This document shows, piece by piece, positions 24,399 to 39,195 of a stretch of 64,000 nucleotides of DNA. Positions within the stretch are counted from its first letter, which is position 1. Every line of letters starts with the position of its first letter. The position numbers and the translations under genes were made by a program. Source of the stretch: Cladorhizidae sp. MBARI D1340-BT2 (lineage: Eukaryota; Porifera; Demospongiae; Poecilosclerida; Cladorhizidae); assembly GCA_028752905.1 (NCBI GenBank), contig JAQNBH010000003.1, forward strand, positions 29,576,502 to 29,640,501, given 5' to 3'. The notes under the pieces were generated by a model, which did no database searches, had not been told where the DNA came from, and saw only the letters and a list, made by a program, of their open reading frames with translations.

Positions 24399-25306
24399 CT
24401 TGATGCTAAACATGTTTAGCTTCGTAGATTATCCACACTTCACTGAATAGACTTGATGTATAGCTATTAAGATAGGACTCTCTAAGTGCTCTCTCTTGAT
24501 ACCAAACATCCATATATTCTGCACACTTCACTGTAGTGGACTTGCAAGATAGGTATCTCTCAGTGTTCTCTATCTTGAGCTAAACATGTTAGCTTCATAG
24601 ATTCTCCACACTTCACTGAATAGACTTGATATATAGCTCTAAAGGTAGGCCTCTCTCTGTTCTCTCTCTTGATACCAAACATCCGTATATTCTGCATACA
24701 TAGAATCACAAGATAGGTTTCTCTATGTGTTCTCTATCTTGATGCTAAACAGGTTAGCTTCATAGATTCTCCACACTTCACTGTATAAACTTGATATATA
24801 GCTATTAAGATAGGTCTCTCCCTGTGCTCTCTGTTGATATCAAACATCCATAATATTCTGCAAACTTCACTGTAATGGACTTGATATGATTCGAATGATA
24901 GGATTCATTATGTGTTCTCTATCTTGATATTTGCCCTAATTTGGTCTATATGTTTCTCATTTTTCCCCCAAAAATCTTACTTTTTTGCCGTAAAGCTCAT
25001 AACTTTTCTACACTTTACCCAAAAAAGAAATTTTTATATCACCGGATAGCCCTTTTAATTATCTGTCTTTTGTACGTGCCAAAATTTTGAGTTCTCTAAG
25101 TATTAGCAAGTTATGGTGATTTGAAGTGGTAAGGTTTGCGATCTTTCCTGGCATTTTCCAGTTGCCAAAGCGGTGGCCTGCCAGTGAAAAACCACTACAT
25201 TTATTGATAATCTGTTGACATGTTGCAGATAAGGGCCTTCTCTATCAGTTGACAAAATCTGGGACTTTGGTCTTGTTAATTAGGGCAGTTATGAATTGTA
25301 CTCTTA
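24399..25306 (+). repeat. U28, type G (908 bp)
   Basis: Type G marks with the normal gtttagc in a1. Confidence 0.93.
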
Positions 25307-26050
25307 CTTGATGCTAAACATGTTTAGCTTCGTAGATTATCCACACTTCACTGAATAGACTTGATGTATAGCTATTAAGATAGGACTCTCTAAGTGCTCT
25401 CTCTTGATACCAAACATCCATATATTCTGCACACTTCACTGTAGTGGACTTGCAAGATAGGTATCTCTCAGTGTTCTCTATCTTGAGCTAAACATGTTAG
25501 CTTCATAGATTCTCCACACTTCACTGTATAAACTTGATATATAGCTATTAAGATAGGTCTCTCCCTGTGCTCTCTGTTGATATCAAACATCCATAATATT
25601 CTGCACACTTCACTGTAATGGACTTGATATGATTCGAATGATAGGTTTCATTATGTGTTCTCTATCTTGATATTTGCCCTAATTTGGTCTATATGTTTCT
25701 CATTTTCCCCCCAAAAATCTTGCTTTTTTGCCGTAAAGCTCATAACTTTTCTACACTTTACCCAAAAAAGAAATTTTTTATATCATCGGATAGCCCTTTT
25801 AATTATCTGTCTTTTGTACGTGCCAAAATTTTGATTACTCTAAGTATTAGCAAGTTATGGTGATTTGAAGTGGTAAGGTTTGCGATCTTTCCTGGCGTTT
25901 TCCAGTTGCCAAAGCGGTGGCCTGCCAGTGAAAAACCACTACATTTATTGATAATCTGTTGACATGTTGCAGATAAGGGCCTTCTCTATCAGTTGACAAA
26001 ATCTGGGACTTTGGTCTTGTTAATTAGGGCAGTTATGAATTGTACTCTTA
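25307..26050 (+). repeat. U29, type S (744 bp), main subtype
   Basis: Same marks as U27. Confidence 0.93.
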
Positions 26051-26961
26051 CTTGATGCTAAACATGTTTAGCTTCGTAGATTATCCACACTTCACTGAAT
26101 AGACTTGATGTATAGCTATTAAGATAGGACTCTCTAAGTGCTCTCTCTTGATACCAAACATCCATATATTCTGCACACTTCACTGTAGTGGACTTGCAAG
26201 ATAGGTATCTCTCAGTGTTCTCTATCTTGAGCTAAACATGTTAGCTTCATAGATTCTCCACACTTCACTGAATAGACTTGATATATAGCTCTAAAGGTAG
26301 GCCTCTCTGTGTTCTCTCTCTCTTGATACCAAACATCCGTATATTCTGCATACATAGAATCACAAGATAGGTTTCTCTATGTGTTCTCTATCTTGATGCT
26401 AAACAGGTTAGCTTCATAGATTCTCCACACTTCACTGTATAAACTTGATATATAGCTATTAAGATAGGTCTCTCCCTGTGCTCTCTGTTGATATCAAACA
26501 TCCATAATATTCTGCACACTTCACTGTAATGGACTTGATATGATTCGAATGATAGGTTTCATTATGTGTTCTCTATCTTGATATTTGCCCTAATTTGGTC
26601 TATATGTTTCTCATTTTCCCCCCAAAAATCTTGCTTTTTTGCCGTAAAGCTCATAACTTTTCTACACTTTACCCAAAAAAGAAATTTTTTATATCATCGG
26701 ATAGCCCTTTTAATTATCTGTCTTTTGTACGTGCCAAAATTTTGATTACTCTAAGTATTAGCAAGTTATGGTGATTTGAAGTGGTAAGGTTTGCGATCTT
26801 TCCTGGCGTTTTCCAGTTGCCAAAGCGGTGGCCTGCCAGTGAAAAACCACTACATTTATTGATAATCTGTTGACATGTTGCAGATAAGGGCCTTCTCTAT
26901 CAGTTGACAAAATCTGGGACTTTGGTCTTGTTAATTAGGGCAGTTATGAATTGTACTCTTA
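26051..26961 (+). repeat. U30, type W (911 bp)
   Basis: Long CT tract, atcatcgg. Starts the second 5,126-bp block copy. Confidence 0.93.
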
Positions 26962-27872
26962 CTTGATGCTAAACATGTTTAGCTTCGTAGATTATCCACA
27001 CTTCACTGAATAGACTTGATGTATAGCTATTAAGATAGGACTCTCTAAGTGCTCTCTCTTGATACCAAACATCCATATATTCTGCACACTTCACTGTAGT
27101 GGACTTGCAAGATAGGTATCTCTCAGTGTTCTCTATCTTGAGCTAAACATGTTAGCTTCATAGATTCTCCACACTTCACTGAATAGACTTGATATATAGC
27201 TCTAAAGGTAGGCCTCTCTGTGTTCTCTCTCTCTTGATACCAAACATCCGTATATTCTGCATACATAGAATCACAAGATAGGTTTCTCTATGTGTTCTCT
27301 ATCTTGATGCTAAACAGGTTAGCTTCATAGATTCTCCACACTTCACTGTATAAACTTGATATATAGCTATTAAGATAGGTCTCTCCCTGTGCTCTCTGTT
27401 GATATCAAACATCCATAATATTCTGCACACTTCACTGTAATGGACTTGATATGATTCGAATGATAGGTTTCATTATGTGTTCTCTATCTTGATATTTGCC
27501 CTAATTTGGTCTATATGTTTCTCATTTTCCCCCCAAAAATCTTGCTTTTTTGCCGTAAAGCTCATAACTTTTCTACACTTTACCCAAAAAAGAAATTTTT
27601 TATATCATCGGATAGCCCTTTTAATTATCTGTCTTTTGTACGTGCCAAAATTTTGATTACTCTAAGTATTAGCAAGTTATGGTGATTTGAAGTGGTAAGG
27701 TTTGCGATCTTTCCTGGCGTTTTCCAGTTGCCAAAGCGGTGGCCTGCCAGTGAAAAACCACTACATTTATTGATAATCTGTTGACATGTTGCAGATAAGG
27801 GCCTTCTCTATCAGTTGACAAAATCTGGGACTTTGGTCTTGTTAATTAGGGCAGTTATGAATTGTACTCTTA
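26962..27872 (+). repeat. U31, type W (911 bp)
   Basis: Same marks as U30. Confidence 0.93.
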
Positions 27873-28780
27873 CTTGATGCTAAACATCTTTAGCTTCGTA
27901 GATTATCCACACTTCACTGAATAGACTTGATGTATAGCTATTAAGATAGGACTCTCTAAGTGCTCTCTCTTGATACCAAACATCCATATATTCTGCACAC
28001 TTCACTGTAGTGGACTTGCAAGATAGGTATCTCTCAGTGTTCTCTATCTTGAGCTAAACATGTTAGCTTCATAGATTCTCCACACTTCACTGAATAGACT
28101 TGATATATAGCTCTAAAGGTAGGCCTCTCTCTGTTCTCTCTCTTGATACCAAACATCCGTATATTCTGCATACATAGAATCACAAGATAGGTTTCTCTAT
28201 GTGTTCTCTATCTTGATGCTAAACAGGTTAGCTTCATAGATTCTCCACACTTCACTGTATAAACTTGATATATAGCTATTAAGATAGGTCTCTCCCTGTG
28301 CTCTCTGTTGATATCAAACATCCATAATATTCTGCAAACTTCACTGTAATGGACTTGATATGATTCGAATGATAGGATTCATTATGTGTTCTCTATCTTG
28401 ATATTTGCCCTAATTTGGTCTATATGTTTCTCATTTTTCCCCCAAAAATCTTACTTTTTTGCCGTAAAGCTCATAACTTTTCTACACTTTACCCAAAAAA
28501 GAAATTTTTATATCACCGGATAGCCCTTTTAATTATCTGTCTTTTGTACGTGCCAAAATTTTGAGTTCTCTAAGTATTAGCAAGTTATGGTGATTTGAAG
28601 TGGTAAGGTTTGCGATCTTTCCTGGCATTTTCCAGTTGCCAAAGCGGTGGCCTGCCAGTGAAAAACCACTACATTTATTGATAATCTGTTGACATGTTGC
28701 AGATAAGGGCCTTCTCTATCAGTTGACAAAATCTGGGACTTTGGTCTTGTTAATTAGGGCAGTTATGAATTGTACTCTTA
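27873..28780 (+). repeat. U32, type G (908 bp) with ctttagc marker
   Basis: Type G marks; aaacatctttagc from 27882. Confidence 0.93.
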
Positions 28781-29524
28781 CTTGATGCTAAACATGTTTA
28801 GCTTCGTAGATTATCCACACTTCACTGAATAGACTTGATGTATAGCTATTAAGATAGGACTCTCTAAGTGCTCTCTCTTGATACCAAACATCCATATATT
28901 CTGCACACTTCACTGTAGTGGACTTGCAAGATAGGTATCTCTCAGTGTTCTCTATCTTGAGCTAAACATGTTAGCTTCATAGATTCTCCACACTTCACTG
29001 TATAAACTTGATATATAGCTATTAAGATAGGTCTCTCCCTGTGCTCTCTGTTGATATCAAACATCCATAATATTCTGCACACTTCACTGTAATGGACTTG
29101 ATATGATTCGAATGATAGGTTTCATTATGTGTTCTCTATCTTGATATTTGCCCTAATTTGGTCTATATGTTTCTCATTTTCCCCCCAAAAATCTTGCTTT
29201 TTTGCCGTAAAGCTCATAACTTTTCTACACTTTACCCAAAAAAGAAATTTTTTATATCATCGGATAGCCCTTTTAATTATCTGTCTTTTGTACGTGCCAA
29301 AATTTTGATTACTCTAAGTATTAGCAAGTTATGGTGATTTGAAGTGGTAAGGTTTGCGATCTTTCCTGGCGTTTTCCAGTTGCCAAAGCGGTGGCCTGCC
29401 AGTGAAAAACCACTACATTTATTGATAATCTGTTGACATGTTGCAGATAAGGGCCTTCTCTATCAGTTGACAAAATCTGGGACTTTGGTCTTGTTAATTA
29501 GGGCAGTTATGAATTGTACTCTTA
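28781..29524 (+). repeat. U33, type S (744 bp), main subtype
   Basis: ctaaacatg, tataaac junction, atcatcgg. Confidence 0.93.
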
Positions 29525-30432
29525 CTTGATGCTAAACATGTTTAGCTTCGTAGATTATCCACACTTCACTGAATAGACTTGATGTATAGCTATTAAGATA
29601 GGACTCTCTAAGTGCTCTCTCTTGATACCAAACATCCATATATTCTGCACACTTCACTGTAGTGGACTTGCAAGATAGGTATCTCTCAGTGTTCTCTATC
29701 TTGAGCTAAACATGTTAGCTTCATAGATTCTCCACACTTCACTGAATAGACTTGATATATAGCTCTAAAGGTAGGCCTCTCTCTGTTCTCTCTCTTGATA
29801 CCAAACATCCGTATATTCTGCATACATAGAATCACAAGATAGGTTTCTCTATGTGTTCTCTATCTTGATGCTAAACAGGTTAGCTTCATAGATTCTCCAC
29901 ACTTCACTGTATAAACTTGATATATAGCTATTAAGATAGGTCTCTCCCTGTGCTCTCTGTTGATATCAAACATCCATAATATTCTGCAAACTTCACTGTA
30001 ATGGACTTGATATGATTCGAATGATAGGATTCATTATGTGTTCTCTATCTTGATATTTGCCCTAATTTGGTCTATATGTTTCTCATTTTTCCCCCAAAAA
30101 TCTTACTTTTTTGCCGTAAAGCTCATAACTTTTCTACACTTTACCCAAAAAAGAAATTTTTATATCACCGGATAGCCCTTTTAATTATCTGTCTTTTGTA
30201 CGTGCCAAAATTTTGAGTTCTCTAAGTATTAGCAAGTTATGGTGATTTGAAGTGGTAAGGTTTGCGATCTTTCCTGGCATTTTCCAGTTGCCAAAGCGGT
30301 GGCCTGCCAGTGAAAAACCACTACATTTATTGATAATCTGTTGACATGTTGCAGATAAGGGCCTTCTCTATCAGTTGACAAAATCTGGGACTTTGGTCTT
30401 GTTAATTAGGGCAGTTATGAATTGTACTCTTA
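29525..30432 (+). repeat. U34, type G (908 bp)
   Basis: tgcaaac, aggattc, gagttc, gcatttt. Confidence 0.93.
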
Positions 30433-31176
30433 CTTGATGCTAAACATGTTTAGCTTCGTAGATTATCCACACTTCACTGAATAGACTTGATGTATAGCTA
30501 TTAAGATAGGACTCTCTAAGTGCTCTCTCTTGATACCAAACATCCATATATTCTGCACACTTCACTGTAGTGGACTTGCAAGATAGGTATCTCTCAGTGT
30601 TCTCTATCTTGAGCTAAACATGTTAGCTTCATAGATTCTCCACACTTCACTGTATAAACTTGATATATAGCTATTAAGATAGGTCTCTCCCTGTGCTCTC
30701 TGTTGATATCAAACATCCATAATATTCTGCACACTTCACTGTAATGGACTTGATATGATTCGAATGATAGGTTTCATTATGTGTTCTCTATCTTGATATT
30801 TGCCCTAATTTGGTCTATATGTTTCTCATTTTCCCCCCAAAAATCTTGCTTTTTTGCCGTAAAGCTCATAACTTTTCTACACTTTACCCAAAAAAGAAAT
30901 TTTTTATATCATCGGATAGCCCTTTTAATTATCTGTCTTTTGTACGTGCCAAAATTTTGATTACTCTAAGTATTAGCAAGTTATGGTGATTTGAAGTGGT
31001 AAGGTTTGCGATCTTTCCTGGCGTTTTCCAGTTGCCAAAGCGGTGGCCTGCCAGTGAAAAACCACTACATTTATTGATAATCTGTTGACATGTTGCAGAT
31101 AAGGGCCTTCTCTATCAGTTGACAAAATCTGGGACTTTGGTCTTGTTAATTAGGGCAGTTATGAATTGTACTCTTA
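30433..31176 (+). repeat. U35, type S (744 bp), main subtype
   Basis: Same marks as U33. Confidence 0.93.
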
Positions 31177-32084
31177 CTTGATGCTAAACATGTTTAGCTT
31201 CGTAGATTATCCACACTTCACTGAATAGACTTGATGTATAGCTATTAAGATAGGACTCTCTAAGTGCTCTCTCTTGATACCAAACATCCATATATTCTGC
31301 ACACTTCACTGTAGTGGACTTGCAAGATAGGTATCTCTCAGTGTTCTCTATCTTGAGCTAAACATGTTAGCTTCATAGATTCTCCACACTTCACTGAATA
31401 GACTTGATATATAGCTCTAAAGGTAGGCCTCTCTCTGTTCTCTCTCTTGATACCAAACATCCGTATATTCTGCATACATAGAATCACAAGATAGGTTTCT
31501 CTATGTGTTCTCTATCTTGATGCTAAACAGGTTAGCTTCATAGATTCTCCACACTTCACTGTATAAACTTGATATATAGCTATTAAGATAGGTCTCTCCC
31601 TGTGCTCTCTGTTGATATCAAACATCCATAATATTCTGCAAACTTCACTGTAATGGACTTGATATGATTCGAATGATAGGATTCATTATGTGTTCTCTAT
31701 CTTGATATTTGCCCTAATTTGGTCTATATGTTTCTCATTTTTCCCCCAAAAATCTTACTTTTTTGCCGTAAAGCTCATAACTTTTCTACACTTTACCCAA
31801 AAAAGAAATTTTTATATCACCGGATAGCCCTTTTAATTATCTGTCTTTTGTACGTGCCAAAATTTTGAGTTCTCTAAGTATTAGCAAGTTATGGTGATTT
31901 GAAGTGGTAAGGTTTGCGATCTTTCCTGGCATTTTCCAGTTGCCAAAGCGGTGGCCTGCCAGTGAAAAACCACTACATTTATTGATAATCTGTTGACATG
32001 TTGCAGATAAGGGCCTTCTCTATCAGTTGACAAAATCTGGGACTTTGGTCTTGTTAATTAGGGCAGTTATGAATTGTACTCTTA
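31177..32084 (+). repeat. U36, type G (908 bp)
   Basis: Same marks as U34. Confidence 0.93.
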
Positions 32085-32828
32085 CTTGATGCTAAACATG
32101 TTTAGCTTCGTAGATTATCCACACTTCACTGAATAGACTTGATGTATAGCTATTAAGATAGGACTCTCTAAGTGCTCTCTCTTGATACCAAACATCCATA
32201 TATTCTGCACACTTCACTGTAGTGGACTTGCAAGATAGGTATCTCTCAGTGTTCTCTATCTTGAGCTAAACATGTTAGCTTCATAGATTCTCCACACTTC
32301 ACTGTATAAACTTGATATATAGCTATTAAGATAGGTCTCTCCCTGTGCTCTCTGTTGATATCAAACATCCATAATATTCTGCACACTTCACTGTAATGGA
32401 CTTGATATGATTCGAATGATAGGTTTCATTATGTGTTCTCTATCTTGATATTTGCCCTAATTTGGTCTATATGTTTCTCATTTTCCCCCCAAAAATCTTG
32501 CTTTTTTGCCGTAAAGCTCATAACTTTTCTACACTTTACCCAAAAAAGAAATTTTTTATATCATCGGATAGCCCTTTTAATTATCTGTCTTTTGTACGTG
32601 CCAAAATTTTGATTACTCTAAGTATTAGCAAGTTATGGTGATTTGAAGTGGTAAGGTTTGCGATCTTTCCTGGCGTTTTCCAGTTGCCAAAGCGGTGGCC
32701 TGCCAGTGAAAAACCACTACATTTATTGATAATCTGTTGACATGTTGCAGATAAGGGCCTTCTCTATCAGTTGACAAAATCTGGGACTTTGGTCTTGTTA
32801 ATTAGGGCAGTTATGAATTGTACTCTTA
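32085..32828 (+). repeat. U37, type S (744 bp), main subtype
   Basis: Same marks as U33. Confidence 0.93.
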
Positions 32829-33736
32829 CTTGATGCTAAACATGTTTAGCTTCGTAGATTATCCACACTTCACTGAATAGACTTGATGTATAGCTATTAA
32901 GATAGGACTCTCTAAGTGCTCTCTCTTGATACCAAACATCCATATATTCTGCACACTTCACTGTAGTGGACTTGCAAGATAGGTATCTCTCAGTGTTCTC
33001 TATCTTGAGCTAAACATGTTAGCTTCATAGATTCTCCACACTTCACTGAATAGACTTGATATATAGCTCTAAAGGTAGGCCTCTCTCTGTTCTCTCTCTT
33101 GATACCAAACATCCGTATATTCTGCATACATAGAATCACAAGATAGGTTTCTCTATGTGTTCTCTATCTTGATGCTAAACAGGTTAGCTTCATAGATTCT
33201 CCACACTTCACTGTATAAACTTGATATATAGCTATTAAGATAGGTCTCTCCCTGTGCTCTCTGTTGATATCAAACATCCATAATATTCTGCAAACTTCAC
33301 TGTAATGGACTTGATATGATTCGAATGATAGGATTCATTATGTGTTCTCTATCTTGATATTTGCCCTAATTTGGTCTATATGTTTCTCATTTTTCCCCCA
33401 AAAATCTTACTTTTTTGCCGTAAAGCTCATAACTTTTCTACACTTTACCCAAAAAAGAAATTTTTATATCACCGGATAGCCCTTTTAATTATCTGTCTTT
33501 TGTACGTGCCAAAATTTTGAGTTCTCTAAGTATTAGCAAGTTATGGTGATTTGAAGTGGTAAGGTTTGCGATCTTTCCTGGCATTTTCCAGTTGCCAAAG
33601 CGGTGGCCTGCCAGTGAAAAACCACTACATTTATTGATAATCTGTTGACATGTTGCAGATAAGGGCCTTCTCTATCAGTTGACAAAATCTGGGACTTTGG
33701 TCTTGTTAATTAGGGCAGTTATGAATTGTACTCTTA
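32829..33736 (+). repeat. U38, type G (908 bp)
   Basis: Same marks as U34. Last G of a G-S run of seven units. Confidence 0.93.
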
Positions 33737-34645
33737 CTTGATGCTAAACATGTTTAGCTTCGTAGATTATCCACACTTCACTGAATAGACTTGATGTATA
33801 GCTATTAAGATAGGACTCTCTAAGTGCTCTCTCTTGATACCAAACATCCATATATTCTGCACACTTCACTGTAGTGGACTTGCAAGATAGGTATCTCTCA
33901 GTGTTCTCTATCTTGAGCTAAACATGTTAGCTTCATAGATTCTCCACACTTCACTGAATAGACTTGATATATAGCTCTAAAGGTAGGCCTCTCTGTGTTC
34001 TCTCTCTTGATACCAAACATCCGTATATTCTGCATACATAGAATCACAAGATAGGTTTCTCTATGTGTTCTCTATCTTGATGCTAAACAGGTTAGCTTCA
34101 TAGATTCTCCACACTTCACTGTATAAACTTGATATATAGCTATTAAGATAGGTCTCTCCCTGTGCTCTCTGTTGATATCAAACATCCATAATATTCTGCA
34201 CACTTCACTGTAATGGACTTGATATGATTCGAATGATAGGTTTCATTATGTGTTCTCTATCTTGATATTTGCCCTAATTTGGTCTATATGTTTCTCATTT
34301 TCCCCCCAAAAATCTTGCTTTTTTGCCGTAAAGCTCATAACTTTTCTATACTTTACCCAAAAAAGAAATTTTTTATATCATCGGATAGCCCTTTTAATTA
34401 TCTGTCTTTTGTACGTGCCAAAATTTTGATTACTCTAAGTATTAGCAAGTTATGGTGATTTGAAGTGGTAAGGTTTGCGATCTTTCCTGGCGTTTTCCAG
34501 TTGCCAAAGCGGTGGCCTGCCAGTGAAAAACCACTACATTTATTGATAATCTGTTGACATGTTGCAGATAAGGGCCTTCTCTATCAGTTGACAAAATCTG
34601 GGACTTTGGTCTTGTTAATTAGGGCAGTTATGAATTGTACTCTTA
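33737..34645 (+). repeat. U39, type E (909 bp)
   Basis: Intermediate CT tract, ctatactt, atcatcgg. Confidence 0.93.
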
Positions 34646-35554
34646 CTTGATGCTAAACATGTTTAGCTTCGTAGATTATCCACACTTCACTGAATAGACT
34701 TGATGTATAGCTATTAAGATAGGACTCTCTAAGTGCTCTCTCTTGATACCAAACATCCATATATTCTGCACACTTCACTGTAGTGGACTTGCAAGATAGG
34801 TATCTCTCAGTGTTCTCTATCTTGAGCTAAACATGTTAGCTTCATAGATTCTCCACACTTCACTGAATAGACTTGATATATAGCTCTAAAGGTAGGCCTC
34901 TCTCTGTTCTCTCTCTTGATACCAAACATCCGTATATTCTGCATACATAAAATCACAAGATAGGTTTCTCTATGTGTTCTCTATCTTGATGCTAAACAGG
35001 TTAGCTTCATAGATTCTCCACACTTCACTGTATAAACTTGATATATAGCTATTAAGATAGGTCTCTCCCTGTGCTCTCTGTTGATATCAAACATCCATAA
35101 TATTCTGCACACTTCACTGTAATGGACTTGATATGATTCGAATGATAGGTTTCATTATGTGTTCTCTATCTTGATATTTGCCCTAATTTGGTCTATATGT
35201 TTCTCATTTTCCCCCAAAAAATCTTGCTTTTTTGCCGTAAAGCTCATAACTTTTCTACACTTTACCCAAAAAAGAAATTTTTTATATCATCGGATAGCCC
35301 TTTTAATTATCTGTCTTTTGTACGTGCCAAAATTTTGATTACTCTAAGTATTAGCAAGTTATGGTGATTTGAAGTGGTAAGGTTTGCGATCTTTCCTGGC
35401 GTTTTCTAGTTGCCAAAGCGGTGGCCTGCCAGTGAAAAACCACTACATTTATTGATAATCTGTTGACATGTTGCAGATAAGGGCCTTCTCTATCAGTTGA
35501 CAAAATCTGGGACTTTGGTCTTGTTAATTAGGGCAGTTATGAATTGTACTCTTA
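34646..35554 (+). repeat. U40, type E' (909 bp)
   Basis: ataaaatc in b2, a cccccaaaaaatc run, atcatcgg, and tctag in the core. Confidence 0.93.
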
Positions 35555-36462
35555 CTTGATGCTAAACATGTTTAGCTTCGTAGATTATCCACACTTCACT
35601 GAATAGACTTGATGTATAGCTATTAAGATAGGACTCTCTAAGTGCTCTCTCTTGATACCAAACATCCATATATTCTGCACACTTCACTGTAGTGGACTTG
35701 CAAGATAGGTATCTCTCAGTGTTCTCTATCTTGAGCTAAACATGTTAGCTTCATAGATTCTCCACACTTCACTGAATAGACTTGATATATAGCTCTAAAG
35801 GTAGGCCTCTCTCTGTTCTCTCTCTTGATACCAAACATCCGTATATTCTGCATACATAGAATCACAAGATAGGTTTCTCTATGTGTTCTCTATCTTGATG
35901 CTAAACAGGTTAGCTTCATAGATTCTCCACACTTCACTGTATAAACTTGATATATAGCTATTAAGATAGGTCTCTCCCTGTGCTCTCTGTTGATATCAAA
36001 CATCCATAATATTATGCACACTTCACTGTAATGGACTTGATATGATTCGAATGATAGGTTTCATTATGTGTTCTCTATCTTGATATTTGCCCTAATTTGG
36101 TCTATATGTTTCTCATTTTCCCCCCAAAAATCTTGCTTTTTTGCCGTAAAGCTCATAACTTTGCTACACTTTACCCAAAAAAGAAATTTTTATATCACCG
36201 GATAGCCCTTCTAATTATCTGTCTTTTGTACGTGCCAAAATTTTGATTACTCTAAGTATTAGCAAGTTATGGTGATTTGAAGTGGTAAGGTTTGCGATCT
36301 TTCCTGGCGTTTTCCAGTTGCCAAAGCGGTGGCCTGCCAGTGAAAAACCACTACATTTATTGATAATCTGTTGACATGTTGCAGATAAGGGCCTTCTCTA
36401 TCAGTTGACAAAATCTGGGACTTTGGTCTTGTTAATTAGGGCAGTTATGAATTGTACTCTTA
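35555..36462 (+). repeat. U41, type C (908 bp)
   Basis: ttatgcac, ttgctac, gattac. Confidence 0.93.
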
Positions 36463-37373
36463 CTTGATGCTAAACATGTTTAGCTTCGTAGATTATCCAC
36501 ACTTCACTGAATAGACTTGATGTATAGCTATTAAGATAGGACTCTCTAAGTGCTCTCTCTTGATACCAAACATCCATATATTCTGCACACTTCACTGTAG
36601 TGGACTTGCAAGATAGGTATCTCTCAGTGTTCTCTATCTTGAGCTAAACATGTTAGCTTCATAGATTCTCCACACTTCACTGAATAGACTTGATATATAG
36701 CTCTAAAGGTAGGCCTCTCTGTGTTCTCTCTCTCTTGATACCAAACATCCGTATATTCTGCATACATAGAATCACAAGATAGGTTTCTCTATGTGTTCTC
36801 TATCTTGATGCTAAACAGGTTAGCTTCATAGATTCTCCACACTTCACTGTATAAACTTGATATATAGCTATTAAGATAGGTCTCTCCCTGTGCTCTCTGT
36901 TGATATCAAACATCCATAATATTCTGCACACTTCACTGTAATGGACTTGATATGATTCGAATGATAGGTTTCATTATGTGTTCTCTATCTTGATATTTGC
37001 CCTAATTTGGTCTATATGTTTCTCATTTTCCCCCCAAAAATCTTGCTTTTTTGCCGTAAAGCTCATAACTTTTCTACACTTTACCCAAAAAAGAAATTTT
37101 TTATATCATCGGATAGCCCTTTTAATTATCTGTCTTTTGTACGTGCCAAAATTTTGATTACTCTAAGTATTAGCAAGTTATGGTGATTTGAAGTGGTAAG
37201 GTTTGCGATCTTTCCTGGCGTTTTCCAGTTGCCAAAGCGGTGGCCTGCCAGTGAAAAACCACTACATTTATTGATAATCTGTTGACATGTTGCAGATAAG
37301 GGCCTTCTCTATCAGTTGACAAAATCTGGGACTTTGGTCTTGTTAATTAGGGCAGTTATGAATTGTACTCTTA
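36463..37373 (+). repeat. U42, type W (911 bp)
   Basis: Long CT tract, atcatcgg. The extra W between the two copies of the 11,323-bp block. Confidence 0.93.
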
Positions 37374-38284
37374 CTTGATGCTAAACATGTTTAGCTTCGT
37401 AGATTATCCACACTTCACTGAATAGACTTGATGTATAGCTATTAAGATAGGACTCTCTAAGTGCTCTCTCTTGATACCAAACATCCATATATTCTGCACA
37501 CTTCACTGTAGTGGACTTGCAAGATAGGTATCTCTCAGTGTTCTCTATCTTGAGCTAAACATGTTAGCTTCATAGATTCTCCACACTTCACTGAATAGAC
37601 TTGATATATAGCTCTAAAGGTAGGCCTCTCTGTGTTCTCTCTCTCTTGATACCAAACATCCGTATATTCTGCATACATAGAATCACAAGATAGGTTTCTC
37701 TATGTGTTCTCTATCTTGATGCTAAACAGGTTAGCTTCATAGATTCTCCACACTTCACTGTATAAACTTGATATATAGCTATTAAGATAGGTCTCTCCCT
37801 GTGCTCTCTGTTGATATCAAACATCCATAATATTCTGCACACTTCACTGTAATGGACTTGATATGATTCGAATGATAGGTTTCATTATGTGTTCTCTATC
37901 TTGATATTTGCCCTAATTTGGTCTATATGTTTCTCATTTTCCCCCCAAAAATCTTGCTTTTTTGCCGTAAAGCTCATAACTTTTCTACACTTTACCCAAA
38001 AAAGAAATTTTTTATATCATCGGATAGCCCTTTTAATTATCTGTCTTTTGTACGTGCCAAAATTTTGATTACTCTAAGTATTAGCAAGTTATGGTGATTT
38101 GAAGTGGTAAGGTTTGCGATCTTTCCTGGCGTTTTCCAGTTGCCAAAGCGGTGGCCTGCCAGTGAAAAACCACTACATTTATTGATAATCTGTTGACATG
38201 TTGCAGATAAGGGCCTTCTCTATCAGTTGACAAAATCTGGGACTTTGGTCTTGTTAATTAGGGCAGTTATGAATTGTACTCTTA
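37374..38284 (+). repeat. U43, type W (911 bp)
   Basis: Same marks as U42. Confidence 0.93.
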
Positions 38285-39195
38285 CTTGATGCTAAACATG
38301 TTTAGCTTCGTAGATTATCCACACTTCACTGAATAGACTTGATGTATAGCTATTAAGATAGGACTCTCTAAGTGCTCTCTCTTGATACCAAACATCCATA
38401 TATTCTGCACACTTCACTGTAGTGGACTTGCAAGATAGGTATCTCTCAGTGTTCTCTATCTTGAGCTAAACATGTTAGCTTCATAGATTCTCCACACTTC
38501 ACTGAATAGACTTGATATATAGCTCTAAAGGTAGGCCTCTCTGTGTTCTCTCTCTCTTGATACCAAACATCCGTATATTCTGCATACATAGAATCACAAG
38601 ATAGGTTTCTCTATGTGTTCTCTATCTTGATGCTAAACAGGTTAGCTTCATAGATTCTCCACACTTCACTGTATAAACTTGATATATAGCTATTAAGATA
38701 GGTCTCTCCCTGTGCTCTCTGTTGATATCAAACATCCATAATATTCTGCACACTTCACTGTAATGGACTTGATATGATTCGAATGATAGGTTTCATTATG
38801 TGTTCTCTATCTTGATATTTGCCCTAATTTGGTCTATATGTTTCTCATTTTCCCCCCAAAAATCTTGCTTTTTTGCCGTAAAGCTCATAACTTTTCTACA
38901 CTTTACCCAAAAAAGAAATTTTTTATATCATCGGATAGCCCTTTTAATTATCTGTCTTTTGTACGTGCCAAAATTTTGATTACTCTAAGTATTAGCAAGT
39001 TATGGTGATTTGAAGTGGTAAGGTTTGCGATCTTTCCTGGCGTTTTCCAGTTGCCAAAGCGGTGGCCTGCCAGTGAAAAACCACTACATTTATTGATAAT
39101 CTGTTGACATGTTGCAGATAAGGGCCTTCTCTATCAGTTGACAAAATCTGGGACTTTGGTCTTGTTAATTAGGGCAGTTATGAATTGTACTCTTA
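38285..39195 (+). repeat. U44, type W (911 bp)
   Basis: Same marks as U42. Confidence 0.93.

Larger units (their letters stand above)
20925..31176 (+). repeat. 5,126-bp tandem block, W W G S G S, two copies
   Basis: Copy 1 is 20925-26050 (U24-U29) and copy 2 is 26051-31176 (U30-U35). Each is 5,126 bp with the same unit order, and the rare ctttagc marker sits in the first G of both. Confidence 0.9.
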
